From Callipepla californica brunnescens (Eukaryota; Chordata; Aves; Galliformes; Odontophoridae): 64,000 nucleotides of DNA. The notes under the pieces are model-generated. The model was not told where the DNA came from and searched no databases. It saw only the letters and a list, made by a program, of their open reading frames with translations. The translations under genes were made by a program, and so were the position numbers. This document shows, piece by piece, positions 38,194 through 51,705 of this stretch. Within the stretch, counting starts at the first letter, position 1, and the number at the start of each line of letters is the position of its first letter. The stretch spans positions 1,178,001 to 1,242,000 of the forward strand of contig JALIRH010000077.1 in the NCBI GenBank assembly GCA_023055505.1, in the 5' to 3' direction.

Positions 38194-41100
38194 TTGCATT
38201 TCATTCCTTCTGGGAGATGGACAGGAAGGTGGTGGCAGTGAACTCTGCACTGCTCTGTGCCTTCAGTCTGATTCCAGCCTGCAGCTGGTCGCAGCGAGTG
38301 ACAAGCAGCCAGCTGCAGAGGTCGATGTATTCTCACATGGAACAAGCTTAGAAGAGGCCCACATTAGAATCCATGATCAGAAATAGAGCCATGCCTGTGA
38401 AGGCAGTGCCAGAACCTTTGCAAGGGGGATGCCCCAGCTGTGCTGCTCCATGCAGTTGGACATTGCTGCAGTCTTGAAGGTCAGCCAGGCCATTAGGGAC
38501 ATTTCTGCACCATCACCTCCCACAAGATCTCCTGTGTCTCATCCATCACCTCTTTTCTGTACCAACACTGTAAGAGCTGGAGTGTGCAAAGGACACGGAT
38601 CTGCAGCTGCTTTTTAAACATCTTCAGCTTCTAAACACCTAACACTGCAAGCACTGCTCCAGATCATCAGTCTTTCCCCAGGCCAGAAGATGAGGCTTTT
38701 GGATTCTTTTGCCTTAAGAAGAGTAAAAGCATCCAGAAAAGCTCTAAAGGGAACCTGATAAGCCTCTTCAAGAGAAAAAGCTAGTATATCTGGAATGGTT
38801 CACTTAGAAGAACAAATAGCAACTCTAGGGAGATGGTCAGAACCAATTACAGATGTTCTTTCCAAACGTGGTTGCAGAAATCTCTTTTCTACTACCACTG
38901 CTTACCTAAGTGTGTTAATAAAGTGCCTGCTTCATAGTTTCTGGCTAGACCACAGAAATGAAGCTGAACTAAAGCAACACTGTTTGAACAATGGGACATC
39001 AGAAGCTGGTTGAACTCTGATTTGAGTGATACTGGACTTGTTCTGCAACATGCTTTCACCAGTGCTGTGACACTGGTCTACCACCAGGTAACTGCCATAG
39101 CAGCCAGCTGATACAGTTGCTCTTCATACACCTAGAATTTTAACGTAGAAAATCTGAAAAAAATCTGGGGAAGCCACCCCAGCTGCATGGCAGAGGAGGC
39201 AAATTTCCAGCCCTTTGGGCTGCACAGCATCATTTGTCCATCTGTTACAGCTCCCACGTTTGTGCATGAGCATGGCTGTTGACTCACAAAACACGCCAAT
39301 GTCAAATTTACAACACATTTGAAAGCAAAAATGTAAGGCTATTTGGAAAATCAATAAATACCACAGGAACACAGACTGCATTTTCACATTAAACCTAGCA
39401 AAACTCTCATTCCCAATTAAAGTGAAATTCTGGTTGCAAAACTAGTTTTATTCCTTTCCTCCTTAGGATTCCCAAGGGTTTACTTTGTGATTAGAAAAGA
39501 AAACATGTGGCAGGAGAAACGATCTCCATTCCCTTTCCAGCAGTGTGGCACAGCCCTGCCTCACAGCTGGGACTCAGCATCAGCGTGACAACAACAGTGA
39601 CCTCATTGGAGCAGGTCCTCTGCATCCCTGTGGGAAGCAGCCTGCAGCACATCTTGCTTGGGGCTATGCCAAAGGCACAAAATAGTTCTACCTGGTAAGT
39701 TAAAGGCAAATGCTAAATCGAAAAGTGCATTTTCTCTGAAAAATCTTTCAACGTCAAAATTAAAAACACTTTTACCAAGAGGGCACACTGACTCCTTGCA
39801 GCAAATGTGGTATTTAGCAAAGCTGAGTGGCATGAAAACAATGTGGAAGTGCATTATCCTCTCAGCTGGTCTAACGCTTCTGAGGTATCTTACCTCTTTA
39901 CTTTCTGAATCCAACTTCTAAGTTGATTTTTAAGAAGCACGTGTGCTGCTCTGAATTCTGCCACAGCCCTTAGAGTTAGGAGGGATAGCTTCAGTTCACC
40001 CTCACACCTACAGCAGCATGGAGGCAGTCACAAAGAGGGCACTCGCAATATCTGAGAAGGAAATCTGCTTACTGAGGCAGTGTCAGCACAAGTGTAGAAA
40101 CAGCAGATTCTGCTGTTTGCTGTTTGTTTCCATTCTCAGTAAAAAAAAAACAGTAAAATCACCACACGGTTCTTGCATCTCTAGGAACCTGTAACATACC
40201 TGCTTTTCTTCCTCTCCCTACAAACTGAGGACAAGAGTGCGAGTAAAAATTAAAAAGGAGATGCAGGAGAGACAAGTTTCCAAATGAAGATGCAGGTGAC
40301 AAGATCAGGGATGCAGCACAGAGCTCCGCCACACATACAAGTCCAAGTCATGAGAAATCCCCCTTTTCCCCTCCCACAGTCCCGTACTGCTTACTGGAGA
40401 GGCAGTGTGAATGTGAGAAGGTAAAACGTGCAGAACAGTAACCTGAAGCCAACAACACTGCCTTCTGGTCTCAGCAGCAGATTGAGCCAGAAGCTCGGGT
40501 GACTCCTCCTGAAGACAAGTGTTCCAGACAGTGCTTTGCCAGCTGGTACCACCTCGTAGGCCTAAATTGCTAAACAATCTGTTTGCATCCACGTCTGCAT
40601 GCAGACAGACACTGGCACAGCCTGAAGTACCTGGCTTAGCAGCCACAGAGGGCAGGTAAAGCGGTGCTCAGATGGCAGCAGTAACTCAAGGTAACAGAGC
40701 AAGCGACGTACGTGAATACTTAGGGAATTTGAAAGTGCTTTCCTCAGATGCTGGAAAATGAAAACACCAGACAATGTGAGGCTGCCACCTCTCTTCTGAG
40801 CTCTGAGGGATTTGCAAGGCCCTTTTGCTCACGGCATTCAAAAGCAAACATTCTGGCTCTTCTTCCTGACTTGAAGTGGGAAGACCCGCTATCTCTCATC
40901 ATGGTTCACATTTTGTGTCTGGCACAGGGACCAGATGCTCACGAATGGTTTGATTCTTAAAACTGGGACCGTGACTACTTTGGTGATAAAACTCCTTTCC
41001 TATCTTTACAGGTCTCTGCTGTTCTTTCCCAATGCATTGGGGCTTCCTCTTCTCTCTTCACTCTGCCTTCCCCTGTCTCCTCCTGTCCCATCCTCCTTGC

Positions 41101-41258
41101 CAGCAGTTGTTCAGAATGCTCTTCCCCCAGGTATCAAACTTCAGGACAGCGAAGCACTGATGATAAATCTCAAAAAGTCAACTGTTTAAATGAGAAAGGA
41201 TCTGATGTTTTGTTGGTTCTTGGTCAACTTTTTGTTCAGTGAACAGCTAATTGTACTG

Positions 41259-41350
41259 ATACCAGATCTGAAGGTTGGCGGTCCTGCCTGTGGCAGGGGG
41301 GCTGGAACGTGATCCTTTGTGTCCCTTCCAACCCAAGCCATTGAATGATA
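41259..41350 (+). mobile_element. CR1 LINE 3' end
   Basis: Forward CR1 tail 'CCTGCCTGTGGCAGGGGGGC', 'TGTCCCTTCCAACCCAAGCC', ending in an ATTGAATGAT-type degenerate terminal repeat. It resembles the tail of the copy at 28528-29147. Confidence 0.92.
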
Positions 41351-42076
41351 TCTTCCCTTCAGCTTGCCACTTTCACACCCCAGGGTGCTTCTCACCGTGG
41401 GATAGATGACAAAGCAGCACCTTCACACTGCAGAACACATCCTGCCACACACAGCTCTGCACTGTTCCCTTTATGTAACCACTGTCCTGTTTTCCATCCT
41501 ACCCAGTGTGGGCAAACTGAAAGCTTCTAACTAATGACCACAGTCCTCATTTGTCTCACAGTGTGCTGTGAGTTTATAGACAATCTCAGAAGCAAAGAGC
41601 GGACACAAAAAAAACCCAGCTGCTAAATTAAACTGAAATGATGAAGTTCATTAATACTTGAGGTCACTGAGGGTTCAGCATTACCAGATGCCGATTCCTC
41701 TGGCCAGAATTCCAGCTTTTTAACTTCACTATCATCAGAAGAACTGACATTCTGTCCATTCAAATCAAGTATAAAAACACTGTAATTTCACATCATTTCA
41801 ATTCACATCAAGTTTCAGTGAAAGTTATTCATTTAAGAAGCTCAATTTTGCTGAATCTGAGAGAGCGATTTTGCATGATTAAATATCATCAGAAAAGAAA
41901 ACAGAAAGTCTGCTACAAATGTGGGAATCGAACCAAGAGGTCGAGGAGTCTCCATTACGAAGACTTAGGTAATTTAATTAGCCAGATACTTGTTAAGTGT
42001 TTTACAAATACATTGTCTACCAAATTCTTTAGCAATCATTCCAGCAGACTGAAAATCTAATATATGCTATTTACAT

Positions 42077-42155
42077 ACTAAATTATAATTAAATATATAA
42101 TAAATATATTATATAATTTTATATATAATTAAATATATAAATAAATAAATAAATT
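42077..42155. repeat. AT-rich low-complexity block
   Basis: Nearly pure A/T with interleaved TATA and TAAATA units, ending in (AAAT)n. Confidence 0.9.
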
Positions 42156-43736
42156 ACGACTGAATTATAATCTGTACGCTATACTTTTGTGAATGTACAC
42201 CAAACCAGCACAAAGAAAACTGGAGATGGGTTTCCTAATATTTACTGCTTGTTAGTTGATGTATTCATCAGAATGATAATCAGAAGTGTAATTACAGATC
42301 AGGACAGCAGAATCAGTTAAACATGACCCTTCCTCTGCCACTCAGCAACTATTAATTCCACCCATGGGGTGGGAAAAACCATGTGCCACGGGACAACGTG
42401 GTCACCTTTGACAACAGTGGGTGGCTCTTGGGCTCCCTTCCTGGCAAAGCATTGACCAAAGAGCTGACACAGGTGCAGAGAGAAAGGGAGTGCTCACCTT
42501 GTGCCAGAGACATAACTCGCACATGTTCCCTGTTCCAGAAGGCAGAAAGGTGTCAGTCCAACGTTAGTTACCCCTGGGCAGTCCTCAGCTCATGTGAGGG
42601 GGAATGCAATGAGATGGTACAGCAGACAGCAGCACAAATGACTTCAAACAGACTTGCAGCCAGTTTCCAGTGAAAGGGGAAGGCATTATTCTCATAGCCT
42701 TTAAATAATGTTCAATCCCTTGCTACCTTTCTCTATCTGACATTCTCGTGACCTGGGCTTACTGCCACTGAGACCATGATGGTCCTTAGCTAAAGATCAT
42801 AGAGATCATAAAATACAACAACAAAAAAATCAAGACAAACACCGTCTGTGCAAAAGCTGTAACGTGAATATGCTTTTTTTTCTTTTTTTTTCTGGTACAA
42901 GCTATTAACACATGCGTAATTAGAGCTGAAACATGGCTAAAATAGGAAGATGTAAAAGATGGGATGGGACACTGAGTGAAACACGTTCAAAAGCCAGTTT
43001 TCCCAGGCCCTTTCCTTACAGGAAACACAACAAAATCTCCAAAAATCCTTTTGAAGTCATTTTATTCAAACAAGAAAATCATTAAAAGGGGGAAAAAAAT
43101 GCCCTAGGAGAGAGTCAAAAGAAAATTTAGCAAACAGAACCCCTTGGTGCCTGGAGGTTCTGCAAAGAAACCTCCTGCCACAGACTTTCCTTTTCTCCAG
43201 TTTGCTCTCAGATGCAGTTGCAATAAGCTTCCCAAATACCCCCAAGAAATGCTTAGGACATCTTGTTCTTCCTGTCACCCTTGCTGCCTATCCATCCCAT
43301 ATTCCTCTCTGTAGAGTCCTCATGTCTGTTGCCTTCCATTGCTCCCCTGTGCTTTGAGACATTCCCATGCACAGCAGGGAAGAATAACGTATTTATGAAA
43401 AACTGTCATGTTCTATCATGGAAAACCCTAATTACACTGAAAATATTCACTGAAAATATTTGATTTGTGTCATCAGCTTTCTGTATATAAATTCGAGCCT
43501 GGATCAATGAGAGCTCTGTGTAACACAGACATGCTTTGGGAGGATCTGTCCCAAGAGTTATCATGTAGAGAACAAGAATAGAGGCCCACAAATACACTCT
43601 GCCTTTTACAAACCATCATCACTGCTCAATTTCTGAGAACACAACAGTAGCTAGAGTCCGGTTATCGATATTGTAAAAAAAAAAATAAGAATGCATACAA
43701 TAAAAAGATATTCAACAAGAGGATTTTTAAACTCAC

Positions 43737-43877
43737 TTTTGGATGGGACACGCAGGTTGGATCGAACCACTTGTAATGAGTCTGCCTGAACTCGAAGTTC
43801 GTAACTTGTCACAGTTTCATAATCCAGAGGCTTCTTAACTGAGATCACGCCTGTTCTGTTATTAATAGCAAATGTAT
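43737..43877 (-). CDS. PCDH15: PCDH15 exon: second part of EC10 (phase 1 to 1)
   Basis: Two bases complete Asp, followed by 46 codons ([13 protein letters not shown] to LRVPSK) and one base of a Ser codon. The acceptor is GTTTCAG and the donor is AAAA|GTGAGT. It contains the cadherin core F-x-I-x-x-x-T-G-V-I followed by P-L-D-Y-E, the conserved 'LDYE/LDRE' element of cadherin repeats. The length of 141 bases keeps the chain in phase with both neighbours. Confidence 0.95.
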
Positions 43878-44315
43878 CTGAAACGCAGCAAAAGAAGTTT
43901 TTTTAATGACAAAATGTTTCTATTTTATGACATCATTTCTCTGACACCACCTTCAGGCAGCATGCTAGAGTAAGGGAACATACTGTCCCCAGTGGAGGAG
44001 ACTCACACTGGACATGGGAGACAACTCCACATTAATAATAAAAGAGATAACGTAAGGGCACAAAACTTCTCAACAGAGGAGAAGTGCAAGCTCTACATAA
44101 CTTCACTGCCTTTTAAGGAGCAAAGTCTGCTCCTGATCTGTTTTTGTATGTGGCTGGACAGGCTTGGTAACAGCAGCAGGAACAGTCCCTCCTGCTTGTA
44201 CGGATGATGTGGGACCTCACTTCAGCAGCTTTTCTTCTAATCACTGTTACTTGAAAAGTCATAATGCTTGCACTATGCCCAACACACTCATTTAGATCAA
44301 GTTATTATTACTTAC
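43878..44315 (-). other. PCDH15 intron, 438 bp
   Basis: Shortest intron in the window, between the two EC10 exons. No repeats or other features are seen. Confidence 0.9.
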
Positions 44316-44425
44316 CCTCTTCATTTCCTGCCACGATTGAATATACAATAGTCTGGTTCAAAGCAGCTGCCGTCACCACAGTAACCACAGTTCCTTTTGG
44401 TGCGCTTTCACTCACTGGGGGGGGT
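44316..44425 (-). CDS. PCDH15: PCDH15 exon: first part of EC10 (phase 2 to 1)
   Basis: One base completes the Arg codon split from the previous exon. Then come 36 codons ([11 protein letters not shown] to VAGNEE) and one base that begins an Asp codon. The acceptor is TTCTGCAG and the donor is GAGG|GTAAG. The segment is N-terminal EC10, with the [14 protein letters not shown] strand typical of PCDH15. The exon starts with an eight-C run, on the coding strand, which could be prone to slippage or sequencing error. The next exon follows after only 438 bp, the shortest intron in the window. Confidence 0.95.
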
Positions 44426-47400
44426 CTGCAGAAATGAACAGACGTATTTGTGTTATCTTCCCATCGTCTGAATAGCAGAATACAGACAAACCTACTCTTC
44501 GGTTGGCAACTTCAACCATTCATTATGCTGTCAAAGCAGGATGATCTGAATTAAGGAAGGTTTAACCTTTGCCTTCTGCAAATACAAAAAGCCCAAGTGT
44601 AGGTTTAGCTGACAAGAGGTGAGAGTATAAAGATAAAACAGTCCTTTGACATGAGAAATAAAAACCAGGAGATAATGAATAGAATATATCAGAAACACAA
44701 GGACAATCACACCCTGATAAACTGCAAGTAAAACCTTAGTCAGTAACAGCTCTTTCATCACACTCATCTCTACTGAAAAAAAAAAAAACTGTAATCAACC
44801 AGAAACACGTGCAGGAAAATTCCTACATGGGTAACCCTATTTAAAATTTGAACAGTGAGCACTGAAAAGTCACCTTCACGGGAACTACCACTCTTCGGAA
44901 AGAGCTGGACATTGCTCAACTACCCCACTTCCTTTCTTAAAAGCCAAGATGTTTTCAGAAAATAAACTGCAATCCAAGTACGTAGATGTGTCTTTTAATT
45001 GTCTAGTAAATTGGTTTTGATTCACTGAGCACTGATGTGTGAAAAAAGAAAAACGACTGCGCTGCTAACATGTATCTCATCTTCTTCCTATTCTCCAGAC
45101 ACTGTAAACTGATGAACTCATGTTGTATGAAAATAATGAGCTTCCTCCCGAAACACACCTAAGTGACTTTTTTCCCTGTTGTTCAAACGCTGTCTCCTTG
45201 GAAAATGTCATGAGTAACATTCTGAGATGCTGTTTCCTCAAGGAAACTACTTTCTGACAAATGAAGAGTTCATTTGCGCTAAAGAGTTCTCACACAGCAG
45301 AAGTATTTTTGTATTTTGTATTGTGTTTTGTATTCTTCTCCAGAAGAGTTTCACTAATTTCAGAGCATACTTTACACACTCCTTCTTTCAGCCTCCTCCA
45401 GGTATTGTTAGAAAGCATCATCCTGTCCAGTACTTTCCCATTCCACTTTTTTTTCCCTCTTTTGGTTTCTCAGTGCAGGGAGCCTAGGCTCTCTTTAATT
45501 GAATCAGTGCATCTCCTTTAACATGGTGGGATACCAGGTCTTCTGAGATGCCTTCCAACACACAAATGAAGGGGAAAAACATAATTCCAGGCTGTACCAG
45601 AACACTGGTCCCTAGATAATTTTCAGCAAACAATTATGATAAACTCGCTTTTACTCATTTACACACAGAACAGATCACCCTGGCTCTCATTCTTCTGCCT
45701 GAAATGTGTTATCAGCAGTAGAATTCATTATTGGTGCCTGATTTGTTAAGCTACAGAGCTAGTGTTACACAATGCTTATTAACACACATTTTACAACTGC
45801 AAAGGTTAATCTCAGAGACAGAAAAAGCGCTGTCAAATCTGAAAACATTTCAAGCTGTAGCTTTTATTTATTTATTTTTTAGAGGTCAACAATGTAGGCC
45901 AGAGAGTAAAATGCCATATTCTATATTATTTTTACTTTTTCTCCTAAGGAACATAATTGAACCCAAACCCCATGACTATGTATACACAAACCCCACATTT
46001 TGTCTGATGCAGACTTTCAGTATATTCTTTTAACAGAAACGGACTTGTAGCTTCCTCTCTGACACAGCTGAATTTAATGAATTGACAAAGCAGTATTTAT
46101 TAGCAAATGGTTTTTGTGCACACAGTGAGAGGCCATGGACGGAATGGACAGAAAACCAAAATGGTAATAGTATTGATTTCACTTCCCTGATTAACTATGG
46201 TGATCAAGTTCAAAGGGAACAACGCATCAGCAAAATTAAAACATCCAGCCAGGCTCTTAACATCCTGCTGAATTGTAGCAACATTAACCAGTGAAAGACA
46301 AAGGTATTCAACTGACAATACATGATTTTTAATCCTGTACTATGAGCTTTAATAAGCTTTCTTAGGAGACAGGCTCATCATGTGGTATTTTTTTGGTAAA
46401 TGTCACAGTAACATGTAAGTAGGATGACATTCATTTCAGTGCTTTGACAGAAATAATAAATACTACCTTGTTAGCATTCAGAATGAGATGACCCCATCTG
46501 AAGTGCAATGGAAACCCTATAGGGTCCCTGGTCTCAGCATGATGCCCCCACACTGCCCAAACCTTTCCCAATGAGCTGCAGTAGGAGAAGAGGGCATGAA
46601 GGCAGCAGAGTATACAATGGAGCAGCCTCAAGGTTTGCATCGTGCTGAGGTAGAGTTGGATTTGGGAAGAATAAAGCACCTTCAAACTGGTCAAAAATTG
46701 ATGCTTAATAATATGCCTTCTGTCCTACTCTTTGCATTTAGTAATCCAGAACAAACTTAAGAATGGTCTGTATTTATATTCTCTCTTTAAGCTTCCACTG
46801 TGTTGTTTGCTGTTCATGTGCCATAAACTGTCTCTCAAAAGAAAAAAACAAATAAGAAAATAAGACAAAATGCAATGTAATGGCATAACAAGATTAAAAT
46901 AAATCTATTAGTTATAAAGGAAGACATAGAAAAAGTAAAAAAAGAAAGAAAAAGATGTACTTGAGTTGCAAAAAGGTAACATCTTTTAATTTGCTACATC
47001 TGAATTATTGTAATCTTGGATCAAAGGAGGAAAAGGAGATGGAATAAATACTAAATACGCTGGTAAGGTATATTTTTTTAAACCTCAAAGAGAAACTTCT
47101 CCCCATTTTCCCTTTGCTGAACAAGTCACACTCTCTTTCATTTTTCAATTTGTCTGCTATGCAGTGTGCTTAAAATGCACCATGAAATTTTTCCATCTCC
47201 AAAAGCATGAACATGAGATTTAATCAAAAATTAAATTTAAAACCAGCAAACCCAATAGTAAATTGGAAAATTGGTTTAGTACTGAAGTTTAATGGCATGA
47301 TGTGTATGCATGCTGCACTGGACACATCAGTTGACTGTTACGTGGATTTTATTTTAGTTCATAGAGGTCCACAAGCACAGCTCAGAAAGTATTTTTAACC

Positions 47401-49856
47401 TTATTTTTATAGTTACATTACTAAAATTTTCAGTTCAAGTTGATTAAAATGTCATTTTGACCTCTCCTTGTAAAATAATCTCCCTACCTTCTCTTACATT
47501 ACACTTTCGGGAAACGTTTTGGCCTCAGCTGCTTTCAACACTCAATGGCATTTCACCTGAAGCTTTCTGGGTGAAAAATTACTGAGCACTGCACCTTCTC
47601 CTGCACACACCCTTCAACTTACTCCTCATGGGAAGCAACTTCATTTGGCTTTTTGTCCAGCTGATGTTTTTCATTAAAGAGAAATTATGTCAGTCATTAA
47701 AGAAAAACGTATTTTTCTGGAGAAAGGTCAAGTGCAGACAGAGCAATAAATGTTCTAAAATGAGGTGAGCTAAAAGTGAAGCTACATGGAAACTAGAATA
47801 GCTGAGAACAAATCTGCAACAGAAATTCCTGAAGTATGCCTGACTGTGCAGTTGAGTTTTAAACAGATGTTAAAGAAAAAAAGTTTAACTGGTGTAGCAC
47901 TGGTGATAATTACAGAAACAAGAAAGCACGAAGTAATGGCACCTCCTCTTGTTTCACCAACATTAGGACTACCTTGGCTTCCCCTCAAAAGTGAAGGATC
48001 TAGCCACATTTCTGAGCTGTAATGGAACTCTTGTTGTCCAGTTTGTGCAACTCTAATACTCTGAAGGGTTTGACAGAGACTGTGAGTTGTCTTCTCTGGA
48101 AAAAGAGTCTCTTATTCTTAATTAGATGCACCTACCAAGCAGTGCATGTTCCAAGTGTGCTGAGAAGGATCGCGCGTTCCTCACTGTACTTAACATCCTC
48201 ACTTTCTGCCTCAACTCCCAAATGGGTTCAAGACATTCTGACCTTTTCATGGTATTTACATCTGATAAGGGAGTTTTGACATTGTTAAAGTAAGCTTCTG
48301 TCAAAACCTATTATCTTTAAAACTAAACGTCAGATTTTATTCCCGGGAGCTATTTTGTCATTAGGCATCATGCATTTGTGTGATCCAACTGCTTTTTGTA
48401 AATTACAGCTGAGGACACGAAGACATAAATATTTCTGTCAAGGATTACTACAGAAGTGAAACAGAAAAAAGTCCCTGACCAGGAGAATGCAGATCTCACT
48501 CATATGCAAGTTTGCCAGACAGATGGGCTTCAATGGGATCGAATCTAAGACTATTGATAACTCAGTGTTTTTGTGCTCTCATACAGCTGAGAGTTGGTTG
48601 GGTTCAACACTACATTTGTTACTGTACTTCTTTTTCACTTTATCATTCCTACAGTGATCTGGATCTATATTTCAGCCTGCAACTTGATGCCAAAAGCAGT
48701 CCTCAGCCCTGACGCTCACACCAAACACAGCACGGCAGACTCCCTGCACTCACGCAGGTCCCACGCTGCTTCTGGTGTAATCTAGGCAGCACACAGCTAG
48801 AGGCACTGCTCAAGGAGAGATATTAATTAAAATGAGAGTTCCTGTCTAATTTGGTAAAAAGTAGCAGGAGATGTTAATAACTGTGATGTAGCACTCAGCA
48901 AAATCAGAAAAACAATGATCTTTCTCCTACACCATAAGCATCTAACTTCCCTAATTTTTTTTTTAGCAGAAACCATGCTTTACTATCTGCTGTAGGAACC
49001 CTTTAATTTCCTAATATTTAATACACACGTGCTGAAGTGTGCTTTTGTACTTTGTATTAATTAGTAACAAATAACTGCTATAAGAACACCCCCATATGAT
49101 ACTGATCCCAGAGCAAAATCACACACATTTTCCTGAAGCTAAGCCTCCACTGACACTTAAGGCCAATTAAAGCTGCATGTTGGAGTCCATTCCTCTAACT
49201 CCAGCTTAGGGAAAAGACTGAGGCTTCCTCCAACTCAGAGATGCTATGCCAAAAATGTTGCCAGTGATACTTCCCTCTTTTTCATGTCTTTCCTTTATGA
49301 AATGCAAATTGCACAGCAGGGATGAGCAGGACTAGGACTTGGCCAGCCTGGGAAAAGAATTACCCCCATGGATGTACAACACACTCTTGAGGGACAAAGC
49401 CAATATCCTTTACAAGAAGGGGGAAATGACCCAATCTATGAGTGCTTCTTAGCACGAGAGGGAGCTCAGAGAGGAAAGAAAAACTTCAGTAAACAGAGGC
49501 TTAAAGAAACAGAGCTCACGAGCACCTTGATGAAAAAAAATGACCATTAGTTAGAAACTTATATCCTGATATGCTGAATCACTGTTTTATTTAGGAAGCA
49601 CGCAGATTCCTGAGTAAAGCCATCTGGCTTGTATGAAACAAGTTACAGCCTCTGAAAGTGCTTGGATTCTCAAAGGAACGTACCAATGACAAGCAAGAAT
49701 AGCTTGGAAACCTCACTGTTGCTCACAACCCTGAAATGCTCCCTTCTCCTTCAGACCTCTGGTGTCTCTGGGTTGGGCTTTTCTTCCCTGTCCTTCTGGT
49801 TTGAAGAAAGGACATTCTCTGATGCTGTCCTGACTTCTGAAAAAAAACTTGTCAGC

Positions 49857-49878
49857 TTTTTTTTTTTTTTTTTTTTTT
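49857..49878. repeat. Poly-T tract (22 T)
   Basis: Uninterrupted run of T on the plus strand. Confidence 0.9.
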
Positions 49879-50789
49879 AAGAGATGTACAGATGAACTCT
49901 TTCCTCCCCCAGAATTAGCCATTTTTTCTTCCTATTCATATTTTTTTAATTCATTTGAAAGAAAAGGAGCCAAACTCTTTGAATAAGCAGGACAAGAACA
50001 GCAAAGGTGAAGCCCCAGACATTCATAACAGAGATGCTGCTCTGTGCCACACATCACACCTTTTGTTGAACAAGAGAGTACCACGTATCACAAAACCTCT
50101 CCTTCGCACAGAACGCGTTTTCATGGTAGTGTGCTGTGCCCAGCACAGAAGTACAATGCCACGCCACATTTACCTCCTGTAATAGCCTCAAAGCCCCAGC
50201 TCCCCAGATCTCCTCAAACGCTGGAATCCAAACTTCAGATCAGCATACAAGAGGACGCACACATTGAAACAGGATGGGGACTGGGAACACAGCACTAACA
50301 GAAGCTAAAGGTTTCCAGCAGTCTCCTTTTTCTGCTACAAAATGGCTGAGCACCTGTTTAATGTGCCACAGGCACTAATTAGGAACCAATGATGCTGCTA
50401 TTGGTTAACATTTCATTTTCTGCTGCAGCAGCAAACTGCTATTAGCAATGACCTTCTAGTTGCAAACAGGATGTGATCTTTATTAATTAACAAAACAAAG
50501 AAGATTCCCAAGTCCCTTTGAACCTTTATTTTTAAAAAATGATAATGTTCTCACAAGAGGACAGGCTTGTGAAAAAAAGTATCTTTATATTCATCTGAGG
50601 CTCACTTCACATCTGTTCTTCACTGTTCCACGGCGCTACTAATTATGAACTGTTAATTAAGAAATCAAAGTGCTGCCATAACCTGTTTGGAAGTAATGGA
50701 AACTTCAGGAACAATCACCCGGTCTAGGGTTCAATCAAGATGTGATTTGGGATGGAACCATCGGGACAAGAAAAATAATAGTTAGGGTA

Positions 50790-50860
50790 GTATGGTTTGG
50801 TAGAGGTTGGACTTGATGCTCTTGAAGGTCTTTTCCAACCTGAGCAATTGTATGATTCTG
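50790..50860 (+). mobile_element. CR1 LINE 3' end
   Basis: Forward CR1 tail: 'GAGGTTGGACTTGATGCTCT', 'GAAGGTCTTTTCCAACCTGA', 'GTATGATTCTG'. Confidence 0.93.
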
Positions 50861-51645
50861 AAATGGCATGGAAAAGGAACGCTCAAAATCAGCTCGTTTC
50901 CCCAGGAAGTGATTTATTACCACAGGCATGGCTATTTCTCTGGCATAAGCAGAACGATATCCAAGTCAGCATGAAAAATGTTAAGGAACTGTGCAGATGG
51001 CCACAGCCAGCAAGCCAGCACTGGGCAGCCAAACACAAAGCCTGGCGTGCTGACGTACCCTCCATCACCTCGCTGTGTCCCACATCCCCAGGCCGATGCT
51101 CAGGCTGCAGGGCTGAGGCTCTACACATACACTGCTGCTGAATACCCTGCACATAGACTGGGGCACAGTGCCTCACTCTGCTGTCAATGCTCCAGAGAAG
51201 TGGCAAAATCTGACTGTCAGAACCCTGCAGGGAGATGCAGCAAGAAGAGCATCAGCAGCACAGCATCCTGCCCTGGCAGCACGAGGTCAAGTAGGCTCTG
51301 AGGTGGATATCCACGTACAAATAACCATCTGCACATGTTCTTTTTATGCCTCTCCACCTTTGTGTTTTTACTGAATCAGCAAACAATGTTTGCCCGCTTT
51401 AATTTGCAGGCACAGCTGCCATCAGCCCTCTCAAAGTCACATCTAACATCCAAGGCAAGGACAGAGAAGGATATGAGTGGATAAGATCCACACTCCTGAG
51501 GCAGGGAAACCCTGAAGCTTCAGTCCCAGGCCTGGGTCAGGAGCCCAGAGTGGGGTAGCAGCTGATGTGCTGTGGAGGCAGCCAGGCTGGCCCCTAAGGA
51601 TGCAGCACAGGGTCATGATTGTGTGGCCACAGCAGTGATGTCTTC

Positions 51646-51705
51646 ATGGTTGAACTAGATGATCTGAGCGGTCTCTTCCAATCCTAATGATTCTATGATT
51701 TACAG
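51646..51705 (+). mobile_element. CR1 LINE 3' end, very short
   Basis: About 60 bp of forward CR1 tail: 'GGTTGAACTAGATGATCTGA', 'GGTCTCTTCCAATCCTAATG', 'ATTCTATGATTTA'. Confidence 0.92.

Larger units (their letters stand above)
35935..43736 (-). other. PCDH15 intron, 7.8 kb
   Basis: Contains two CR1 fragments (38024-38193 and 41259-41350) and an AT-rich low-complexity block (42077-42155). The rest (35935-38023, 38194-41258, 41351-42076, 42156-43736) holds nothing I can identify. Confidence 0.85.

Noticed and set aside
41869..41965. VCYKCGN peptide resembling the start of a retroviral zinc knuckle
   Set aside because: The following residues lack the H and final C of the CX2CX4HX4C pattern, and no other retroviral sequence is present nearby.
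41880..42000. Possible tRNA gene around the B-box match
   Set aside because: No paired acceptor stem, mismatched T-stem and no A box at the right distance.
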